From Clavaria fumosa (lineage: Eukaryota; Basidiomycota; Agaricomycetes; Agaricales; Clavariaceae), in the NCBI GenBank assembly GCA_951802425.1, contig OX637797.1:2728001-2792000 (forward strand): a DNA stretch of 64,000 bases, written 5' to 3'. The notes under the pieces were generated by a model. That model was not told the origin of the DNA. It did not search any database and was given only the letters and a program-made list of their open reading frames with translations. Shown one piece after another: positions 55,981 to 64,000 of this stretch. A program made the translations under genes and the position numbers. Each line of letters begins with the position of its first letter. The first letter of the stretch is position 1.

Positions 55981-57122
55981 GCGTCTCGACCTGCCAACTT
56001 CGCCTTGTCAGGGTATTGCTGGAAGAAGTCCCGGAGCAACAGTGCAACATTAGTGAGGTTGCGACGAGGTTCCCAGGTGTTCTCCTCTGCAGGGTATCCT
56101 AACCACTTCACCAAATATTTCACTCCCCGTCCAACCTTCTTGACATCAAGAATTTCCTCCACCTCATACTCCAAGTGGTCGTCGTCAATCGTGGGGGGCG
56201 GGGGTGGAGGCAAGTTCTGGGAAGGGAAAGAGGGAGCAATATATGGGGTGAGTAGCAACTCATTGAAAACCCAGTGAATGCGCCATGCTTGGGGGAGCTT
56301 GAGTCGGTATGCTGCTGGTCCAACCTTCTCTTTGATAGTGAAGGGTCCAGCCCGCTTGTTGTCAAGCTTCTTGGATGGTTGATCCATTTTCAGGTTCCGG
56401 GTATCCAGCCAGACTAAGTCCCCCTTTGAGTATTCACAACTCGGGCACTTTCCTTTATCATAGCTAGCCTTCATCGCATCTGCCGCCTTCCCCATTGCAT
56501 CCCTGGCTGCTCTTCGGGATTCCATGAGCTTGGCCATCCACTCGTCTGCTGCAGGGTTCACTTCAGAAGGCGGCCGGATACCACCATTCCAAGGGTGCCA
56601 GCCATACTCCAGATAGAAAGGTGTGAATCCAGTGGCTGAGTGCTCACGGTTATTGAGCGCGAACTCGGCTGTGGATAGCCACTCTGCCCAATCATCCTGC
56701 AGATGGTCAACATAGGCCTGGAGATACACTTCAACCTCCTGATTGACCCACTCTGTCTGTCCATCTGTTTGTGGGTGGAAGGCAGTGCTCGGGTTTGCCT
56801 TAACTCCAATCATCCCATAGAACTCCCTCATGAATCTGGACACAAATTGGGTTCCCCGGTCACTCACAACTTTCTGCGGGACTCCATGGTCGCGGAAGAC
56901 CCGGTCTCGAAGGATCCAAGCAGCACCAAGTCCCGTGAGGTCAAGGCCAATAGCTTCGATGAGAGTTCGTTTTGTAAACTTGTCGACAATGACAAGGATC
57001 GCATTGTGACCATGTGAGAGGGGGAAAGGCCCAACAATGTCCCAAGAGATGACTGCCCAGGGGCTCTCAGAGACAGGGTGCGGATGGAGCAGAGCAGCGC
57101 GCCTGGTACAATCAGGCTTGAT
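55981..57122 (-). pseudogene. Element B pol, 3' part: integrase core and chromodomain
   Basis: It continues the pol frame after the single stop. The integrase core contains VVSDRGTQFVSRFMREFYG and PSTAFHPQTDGQTEWVNQE with the catalytic Asp and Glu regions present. The GPF module (KRAGPFTIKEKVGPAAYRLK) follows. The C-terminal chromodomain, YEVEEILDVKKVGRGVKYLV with WLGYPAEENTWEP, keeps its aromatic residues. Element C interrupts it after AGRDA; the last codons and TAA lie on the far side at 46,253-46,266. Chromodomains of this type guide integration to modified histones in other chromoviruses. Confidence 0.9.
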
Positions 57123-59594
57123 TCATTGGCATGTTTCGCATCCACCTGCATACCGATTGGAATCCTTCACCATGCCCACCCACCAGTAGGACCTCAGCAG
57201 AGCCGCCCTCAGTTTCCGTGGACCAGGGTGCCCTGTGATGGGGAGGTCATGCTCAAAGGTGAGCACTGCCTCACATGCTTCTGGGGGCACCCAAGTGATT
57301 TCTGCCTTCCGCCAGAGTCCCATCTGATCTCTCGTCCACTCATCATCAAGCTCCTCCGGCTTCTGCACATATACCGCGCTGTTTTTCTGGAGTAGCATCT
57401 CCATCTCTGATGTGAATGATGTGCAGGTCTCAGCCTCTGGGAAGACCTGTACTGGTGCATCCTCCTCCACCATCTCTCCATAATCTGGCCTCCGTGAGAG
57501 TGCATCAGCTTTTGTGTTTGACTTCCCAGTACAGTACTTGATCTCGAAGTCAAAGCACTGGAGCTCTCCAACCCAATGGACCTGCCTCGGTTTCAACTTC
57601 TGGGGCTTCCGGAAGTACTGGAGGTTAGCATGGTCCGTCCAGATTTCGATAGTCTCTTCCACCCCAATCAGGTAAGCCCGCCACTCGCGTAGTGCCCGGA
57701 TTACAGCCAGGAACTCCTTGTCGTACACATCGTAATTCTTCTCAGCTGCAGTGAGGGCTTTGGAGATGTAGTCTACAACTCTCCAAGTCCCATCCACCTG
57801 CTGCTGTGAGAGAACTCCTCCAGTGGCCAAGTTGCTCACATCCGTTTCTACCTTCCATCTCCCTTTGTCTTGTGGTAGAGCCAAGACTGGGGCTGATACT
57901 AGTGCCAGGCGGAGATCTTGGAAGGCTGCTTCCTCCTCCTCCTCCCATCTCCATGGGACTTTCCCTGTCAGCTGGAAGAGTGGTTTTGCCTGGGCAGAGA
58001 GGTTCGGGATGTGCCGGCGGAGGTAGTTCAGCATCCCGTTGAATCTCTGTACCTCTTTCACATTTTTCGGTCTGGGCCAGTTATGGATCGCCGCGCCTTT
58101 AGCTGGGTCATGCTCTAGACGGTTGTGGGAGATCTTCATCCCCAGGAAGAAAACCTCACTCTTCTTGAACTCGCACTTGCTGAGTCTGAGACACAGGCCA
58201 TTCTCCCCAAACTTCTTCAAGACCCGATCCATCCAATACCGATGTGTAGCCAAATCCTCTGCAAACACTATAACATCATTGACATAGGCTCGGACATGCC
58301 CCCCTGCAATCTCTTCTCTCAACACATGGTTCATGAAGTGCTGGAAGGTTGCAGGCGTGTTCTGCAGCCCAAACCACATAACTGCCAGTTTGAAGAGTCC
58401 ACGAGGCATTAGGAAAGCACAGCGGTGCTGATGTTCTGGCCAGACTTGCATCGATGGGAAACCTCCTTTCGCATCAATCTTGGAATAGATGGTTGCCCCC
58501 TTTAACACATCCACAGTGTCTTGTATGAGGGGGAGGGGGTACTTGTCTTTGATTAGATACGAGTTCAGCCTAGAGTAATCGATGATCGGCTGCAGCTTGT
58601 CCTTCTCACGTTTGAAGAAGAAGGGGCTCGCGTACGGGGACTTCAAAGGTCGGATTCGTCCAGAAGCTAGCTGCTCATCCACCCAGCGATTCATTTCCAC
58701 CATCTCTTCTTGCATCAGAGAGTATAGCTTAGAGGAGAGGTGTCCAGGGTCTGTTTTAAACTCGATTTTGATATCAAAGTCAGGGCAGGAGTGGGGGAGC
58801 TCATCCCACTTTGCTTCACTAAAAACCAAAGGGTAGCGGCTGGGCCAATCAGGGGTAGGGCCAGTGTTGGGAAAACGGGTGTCTGGGATACTGGCCGAGG
58901 CCAGGGTACTCACTTTTGGTGGAACTGAGGGTTGAACAGGAGACCGGTGGCTGTGTGGGGAGGAGGCACAGGTGTTGGGGCAGCGGGTGAGCCTTACTTC
59001 AGCTTTCACCCAGTCAATCTCTGGATTATGACACTTTAGCCAATCATGCCCAAAGATCGCCATGTGGGACTGGGTCTTCCCTAGCAGGAAGTGGATCCAC
59101 TCCTGGTGGTCGCCAACTGTCACAAGCAGCTCCATCCCATACCGGATCTTACCATCTCTGTTCTGTGTTCCATCCACATTATACATGGTGATTGGATTCA
59201 GCAAGGGAGATGGTTCCAATCCCACTTTTTTCACCCACTCCAAGTCCATAAAGCAGTTGGTGCAGCCTGAGTTGACAAGGGCTTTTGTAGTTGCCCCTTT
59301 GCCAGTGCTGAGAGCCTCCAGGTGCACCTGGATGGAGAGCTCTCGGGGCATGCACAATAGGGTGTCCTTCAGCACCTCTGCAAGGTGCTTTGTTGGCTTC
59401 ACTTGGCTGCTAGTCCCCTTTTCTCTTTTCAGTATTTCACTTTTAGCGGTTTCCGTTTCCGCTTTGTCCTTCACCTCAGCCCCAATCTGGGTGTGTCTCC
59501 ACTGCAAGATAGTGTATTTTGGGATACTAGCTGTGGGTACAGGGACGGGAGGGGGGCTGGGATATCTACTCCTGAGACTCCAGTTCGGACTCAC
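57123..59594 (-). pseudogene. Element B pol: protease, RT, RNase H, start of integrase
   Basis: An 823-codon open stretch. Retropepsin appears as ALVNSGCTNCFMD, where the catalytic Asp of D-S-G is Asn. RT has SGRIRPLKSPYASPFFFKR, KIDAKGGFPSM and MWFGLQNTPATFQHFMNHVL, and its YxDD box reads YVND (Asn codon 58,278-58,280). RNase H has ETDVSNLATGGVLS, DKEFLAVI and IWTDHANLQYFRK. The integrase zinc domain begins (LPITGHPGPRKLRAALLRSY) and the frame stops at TGA 57,125-57,123 directly after CETCQ, where Arg is expected. Confidence 0.9.
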
Positions 59595-60592
59595 TGGGCC
59601 TCGTCTCCAAAATCCGGCTCCTCAACAGGAGCCCTCTTCTCTCTCTCGAGCAAATCCAGGCGGTCTCGGAGCAGTGCAATCTCGTTCTCATAGTCCTCTG
59701 CACTACGTACCTGGCTTTCCACAGTGCGGACCTGCAGCCTTGGGATCTGTGGACATGTGTCCTGGAGCTGGCAATCTCTCACCATGTGACCAGCTTGGCC
59801 ACATCAGAAGCAGGTGCGCAACACTCCAGGGGCACGGGCACGATCCACCACCATGGCATCACCGGCATTGGTGGGACGCGGCATGGTGGGAGGGGCAGGG
59901 GTGTGGGCCAGAGGCTGGGCCAGGAAGGGACGGGGGGCTGGGGCGAAGCGGGTTTGTTGAGGGAGGGGGCGGCTGGTTGCAGGCAGAGCCAGATGCACAG
60001 AGTTCTGTTGTGCAATGACTCCATCAAGGCGACGCTGCTGAGCATCTAGCTTTTCGGCAAGTGCCTTCCACTGCACATAGGTCTCTGGCATTGGCGAAAC
60101 ACCATAGACCTTTCCCACTAGCCTCCTGCTCAGATTCGACTCCAGCCAATGGACCAGGATGTCCGAATCAGCCACTTCTGTCATCCCCGCTCTTCGGAAC
60201 ATCGTTTCGAACTTTGCGAAGAACTCAGGTGCCGTCATGACACCCTGTTTCAACCTCGCAATGTCTGCGAGGGCAGTCGCACGGTCGTTCGGGTCATCGA
60301 ACGCTCGCTTCATCTCTTCCACAAATTCTGCCCAGGTTCCAACCTTGTTGTTACCCAGGATTTCCTCTCCCTTCACATTTGCCCATTCTGCGGCAAACCC
60401 CTTGCCAGTAATTTTGCTGAGGGTGTAGAGGACCTTTGCCAGGTCCGTGGCATAGATTATCGGATTCGCCATAAACAGGAGGCGGAGCGACCGGAGGAAT
60501 GTACAGAAATTTCTTTTTTGCCCATCAAATGGGGCGACAACTAAATCCAGCCTCATGGCATGGACTTCAGGTGGGGCGATGTGGTCAGCCAT
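59591..60592 (-). pseudogene. Element B gag (one stop in the zinc knuckle)
   Basis: From ATG 60,592 (MADHIAPPEVHAMRLDL) the Gag core follows: LVVAPFDGQKRNFCTFLRSL, TLSKITGKGFAAEWAN and DILVHWLESNLSRRL. The frame is stopped by TGA at about 59,804-59,806, exactly inside the CCHC knuckle (CF-stop-CGQAGHMVRDC), where Arg (CGA) is the likely ancestral codon. It continues in frame to a coiled acidic end at 59,591. The frame is open above 60,592 without another ATG. Confidence 0.82.
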
Positions 60593-60595
60593 CAC

Positions 60596-61233
60596 AGACC
60601 CTGGTGGTGGTGATGGGGTTTCGGGGACGTCAGTAATGGGGGAATCGGGGGGGAGCTGGGCTCGACCCGGTCTCAGACGCAGATGCTGTAAATAGAATTC
60701 TGGGCCTTGGGCACTCAGGATTTCTTCGATCTCTTAGCAGTCCTGTCCTCTCAGGCTGCTCTCTATGTATCTAGGTACTTATAGAACTCTTATTCTATAA
60801 AACTTGTTGCTAGCATGGGGCCCAAATGGTGTCCCAGGTGGTCACTCCACAACTCCTAGTGAGTTGCCCGTGTGCCCTTCTGACAATGGTCACAGAGCAA
60901 GGGCCCTGTCCACTGGACCAGGAAACTACAGAAAAACTATGTATAGGGCCTTTCTGTGCCCTGTACACTACACGATTCACTGGTACGTAGCTGTAAAGCA
61001 AAGTTCCAGGCCTTTGGCACTCGGTGTCTCTTGGGGAGGGTCACAGTAGACTTCCTCCAGGTGTGGTCATGTGTATCTACACACAGTAAAAATTTCACAT
61101 GGTTCTGTTGCACACCATGGGCAGGGTAAAGAGAAAGAGGATGAGGGGGATAAGCTGTCACAGAGTGTGACAGTTTGAGATAGGGGTCCAGGCTAGCTGG
61201 GTTAGGACATGGGGCTAGGGCGGACAGGGGTTG
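60596..61233 (-). other. Element B leader between primer-binding site and gag
   Basis: About 640 bp of untranslated leader. Only short frames are seen. An open stretch without ATG leads into gag. Nothing else recognised. Confidence 0.55.
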
Positions 61234-61245
61234 ATGTTAGTATTG
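61234..61245 (-). other. Element B self-complementary primer-binding site
   Basis: On the minus strand CAATACTAACAT directly follows the 5' LTR. It pairs with the predicted RNA 5' end (61,308-61,297) at 11 of 12 bases, the one mismatch being at a CpG. Same layout as in element A, with a different sequence. Confidence 0.65.
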
Positions 61246-61550
61246 TGTCAGACTTAGTCTCACAGTTCACACAACTTAACGTAAGGTTGATGATGACGAT
61301 ACTAACATAAGGGGAAAAGGGTACAAGTAAGAAAACGACAAGGTATATATAGCGAACGGTTCGGGAGTTGCCGGCGTTCCCACGCTCGGACCCCGTGCGT
61401 CACGTGATGCGTCCAGGCCCGGGTCACGTGATTTTCCCATTATGTAATCCACCACCCATTTGGGTCACGTGACTCGTCCGCAAACTTCCCGCAACTCTTT
61501 CGCAATCCTTTCTTGGCTTTTCCAACCTGCTTATGTAAGCAATCCTGACA
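61246..61550 (-). repeat. Element B 5' LTR (right copy, 305 bp)
   Basis: It is the promoter LTR for the minus-strand element. TATATATA at 61,344-61,351 lies about 36 bp upstream (on the minus strand) of the predicted transcript start at 61,308. The three TCACGTGA octamers are conserved. Confidence 0.95.
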
Positions 61551-61555
61551 GCTTA

Positions 61556-63486
61556 TCTCGGCCCCGGTCCTTGCCCTTCCTCAGGACATGGGAAGATGGA
61601 AGGTAGAGACAGACGCAAGCAACCTCACAACAGGTGGAGTCCTCTCCCAGCTACAGGCCGATGGCACCTGGAGACCTGTCGACTACATCTCCAAGGCCCT
61701 CACAGCAGCTGAGAAGAACTACAACGTCTATGACAAAGAACTCCTAGCAGTTGTCAGAGCGTTGAGAGAATGGAGAGCATACCTCATGGGAGTGGATGAA
61801 ACTTTCAAAATCTGGACCAATCACGCCAACCTCCAGTACTTCAGAAAGCCCCAGAAACTGAAGCCACGACAAATACATTGGTACAGGGAACTCCAGGAAT
61901 TTGACTTCGAGATCAAGTATCGGACTGGTAAGAGCAACACCAAGGCTGACACTTTATCATGAAGACCAGACTATGGAGACGCTGCCGAAGAAGATGCCCC
62001 AGTTCAGATGTTCCCCTCCAAAATGGACGTGTGCACCAGTTTCACCTTCGAGATGGAGATCCTCCTCCAGAAAAAGAGCGTGGAACATGTCACTAAACCT
62101 GAGGAACTCGACAACAGCTGGACACGGGACTGTTTCGGACTATGGTGGAAGAGTAACACTGTGTGGATACCCCTGGCTGTACGTGAGGTGGTCCTCAATT
62201 ATGAACATGGCCTCCCTATCACAGGACACCCCAGAGCTAAGAAAATGAAAGCAGCAGTACTCAAAGCCTACTGGTGGCTGGAGATGGTGAAGGATGTGGA
62301 ACGTTATGTGGCAGGATGTGAAGGTTGTCAGAGAACCAAGCCAGACCGGACGAAGCACACAGCCCCCCTGCACCCGCACCCAGTACCAGATGGACCTTGG
62401 TGGGCTATCAGTTGGGATATAGTGGGACCACTACCCCAATCCTGTGGGTTTGATTCCATTCTTGTGATCATCGATAAATTTACCAAGCGTACCCTCATCG
62501 AGGTGATTGGGTTCGACCTAATGAGTCTGGGAGCAGCAAGAATCCTATGTGACCGAGTATTCCGCAACCATGGTATTCCCCAGAAAGTTGTTAGCGACCG
62601 TGGACCACAGTTCGTCTCAAAGTTTATGAAGGAATTCTACTGCATGATTGGGATAAAGGCCAACCCAAGTACCGCCTTCCACCCCCAAACCAATGGACAA
62701 ATGGAGTGAGTAAATCAGGAGATCGAAACCTATCTATGAGGGTACGTTGACCATCTCCAGGACGATTGGGCGGAGTGGCTGAGTACTGCAGAGTTCACGC
62801 TGAACAATCGGGAGCACTCCACGACCGGCTACACCCCCTTTTTCCTGGACTATGGCCAACATCCATGGAATGGAGGAATCCACCCCTGCACAGAGGTGAA
62901 TCCAGCAGCGGATGAGTGGATGGCGAAGCTGGAGGAATCGCGACGGGCTGCCAAAGAGGCTATGGAGAAAGCTGCATTGGCAATGAAAAGAAGCTATGAC
63001 AGTGGGAAGCGACCCAGCTGCGAGTATGAGAAAGGAAATCTTGTATGGCTCGACACACGCAACCTGAAAATGGACCGCCCAAACAAGAAGCTCAACAATA
63101 AGTGTGCTGGGCCTTTCAGCATTATTGAGAAAGTAGGACCAGTGGGATATTGCCTCAAGTTACCCCCGGCCTGGCGTATTCATGATGTGTTTAACGAGCT
63201 CCTCCTAACCCCATATGTTCCCCCCTCCTTTGCCTCACAGTCCCAACCACCCCCTCCACCCCCCACCATCGATGACGATCACCTAGAATATGATATTGAA
63301 GAGATCCTGGATGTGAAGAAGGTAGGAAGAGGAGTGAAGTACTTAGTGAAGTGGCAAGGATACCCTGTTGAGGAAAACACCCGGGAACCCTGCCAGAACC
63401 TTACAAATGTCATGCTACTCCTCCGCGACTTCTTCCACAAACATCTGGACAAAGCGAAACTTGCTGGTCGAGATGCCCAGCCTTGA
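61556..63486 (+). pseudogene. Element A pol, 3' part: RNase H, integrase, chromodomain (broken)
   Basis: The frame resumes with ISAPVLALPQD, then RNase H (ETDASNLTTGGVLS, FKIWTNHANLQYF). Integrase has a zinc-binding segment with CEGCQRTKPD and a core with SWDIVGP, VVSDRGPQFVS and PSTAFHPQTNG. The C-terminal chromodomain (YDIEEILDVKKVGRGVKYLV) has ENTREP where the related element B has ENTWEP, so one aromatic-cage residue is lost. Stops occur near 61,960 (TLS-stop), 62,707 and 62,738. It ends RDAQP at TGA 63,484-63,486, followed by a purine tract and the 3' LTR. Confidence 0.88.
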
Positions 63487-63497
63487 GGAGGGGGCCA

Positions 63498-64000
63498 TGT
63501 CAGGATCACTTATGTAAGCCACTGCTATTGAACTCCAGAGAGCACTAGGAGCTAGTGTTGAGATGCGGACATGGAGTCACGTGACCACCCGCGACCTCTC
63601 ACCAGCGCCTACAGGACCCCAACAAGCGCCCATCATGTGCCCATGCCCATGTTTCTCAAACTCTCCCACACTTTGGAATTTGTGATGGAGGCAGATCCAT
63701 GATAATGGAACTGACAGGCCCCATCAGCTAATCTATCCTATTTGAGTCTAATTGAGATCTCCCCTCGGCCAGCTAAGCCCATGCCAAGCATTCTCCCCAT
63801 CATCTTCCCTTTGCTTGTGCCTTGCCGCCACCTTCCTTATTTAGTGTTCCTCTTTCCCTGCGCTGCCTCCCCTATCCCGCGCGACCCGGTGCGCATAGCC
63901 TCGTTTTAATCCTCATGACTCACACATACTGTGCAGCCCTCCTTCCTAGTATATATAGTGCCCTTGTAGTAGTGTCAGTCCCTTACGTTGAAATCGAGTC
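63498..64000 (+). repeat. Element A 3' LTR (partial, cut by window end)
   Basis: Starts TGTCAGGATC after the purine-rich GAGGAGGGGGCCA, the likely polypurine tract. It aligns with 41,885 onward and is truncated at the window end, about 40 bp short of its expected end. Confidence 0.93.

Larger units (their letters stand above)
45937..61550 (-). mobile_element. Element B: Ty3/gypsy chromovirus nested in A, hosting C
   Basis: Two 305-bp LTRs (45,937-46,241 and 61,246-61,550) are flanked by the 5-bp duplication GCTTA (45,932-45,936 and 61,551-61,555). Internal genes read on the minus strand from right to left: gag, protease-RT-RNase H, integrase, chromodomain. Without C and its 4-bp duplication the element is about 5.9 kb. 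It belongs to the same family group as A, as shown by very similar Gag, Pol and LTR ends. Two TGA stops and two active-site changes show that it is inactive. Confidence 0.95.
41885..64000 (+). mobile_element. Element A: decayed Ty3/gypsy chromovirus, hosting nested B and C
   Basis: The 5' LTR (41,885-42,426) and the start of the 3' LTR (63,498 onward) share sequence, both beginning TGTCAGGATC. Between them on the + strand lie gag, protease-RT (to 45,936), then after element B RNase H, integrase and a chromodomain (61,556-63,486). The pol frame resumes exactly across B once one GCTTA copy is removed. Several in-frame stops, many of the CGA-to-TGA kind, show that A is dead. The right end lies outside the window, so its target duplication cannot be checked. 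Confidence 0.93.

Noticed and set aside
1..64000. tRNA, rRNA and CRISPR-like arrays
   Set aside because: None seen on either strand by reading; weak short repeats do not meet the form of any of these.

Overview
The window reads as genomic DNA of a mushroom-type basidiomycete. Genes are short-spaced and cut by many 45-70 nt GT-AG introns, micro-exons are frequent, and the repeats are fungal Ty3/gypsy and copia-like retroelements whose old copies have lost CpG dinucleotides, as expected where repeats are CpG-methylated. I saw no rRNA, tRNA or CRISPR. Exon joins quoted below were worked out by hand from splice sites and reading frame; where I added up a whole gene, the coding length came out as an exact number of codons.

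Bases 1-40,937 are ordinary, gene-dense euchromatin with 17 genes: an FGDFG-motif trafficking-like protein, RNA polymerase I subunit RPA190, a CDK-site/KEN-box orphan, Lcl2, SF3B6, a synaptojanin-like Sac1/5-phosphatase, Svp26, the ESCRT-III protein Did2, the DEAD-box helicase Fal1/eIF4A3, a disordered orphan, a Ytp1-like membrane protein, a MetX/CysA-type O-acetyltransferase, Prp9/SF3A3, a small secreted orphan, Leu1, a second disordered orphan and a RhoGAP. Themes are rRNA transcription, U2 snRNP (SF3B6, Prp9) and exon-junction (Fal1) RNA processing, endosome/Golgi membrane traffic, and sulfur and leucine amino-acid synthesis. A 1.5-kb block with almost no CpG (about 9.6-11.1 kb), probably a dead retroelement, ends at the SF3B6 start codon.

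Bases 41,043-64,000 are a repeat stack four layers deep. A CpG-free copia-like gag relic was invaded by chromovirus A (from 41,885 to beyond the window, + strand). A was invaded inside its pol gene by a related chromovirus B (45,937-61,550, - strand, 5-bp target duplication GCTTA). B was invaded just before its 3' LTR by an unrelated, intact-looking gypsy element C (46,267-55,980, + strand, 4-bp duplication GCGT, 918-bp LTRs with about one difference). Decay follows the nesting order: the relic has no CpG, A has several stops, B has two CGA-to-TGA-type stops plus active-site losses at CpG, and C is open throughout.

The most unusual item is in C. Between pol and the 3' LTR it carries a convergent, antisense five-exon gene (53,544-54,905) predicted to make a 382-residue protein with an exact Zn2Cys6-type cysteine spacing, a long charged helix and a basic motif. 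The C LTR also repeats the CGG-containing hexamer CGGACA six times. A second notable point is that A and B both show the layout of Tf1-type self-priming: the predicted first 12 bases of the transcript are complementary to the sequence immediately after the 5' LTR.
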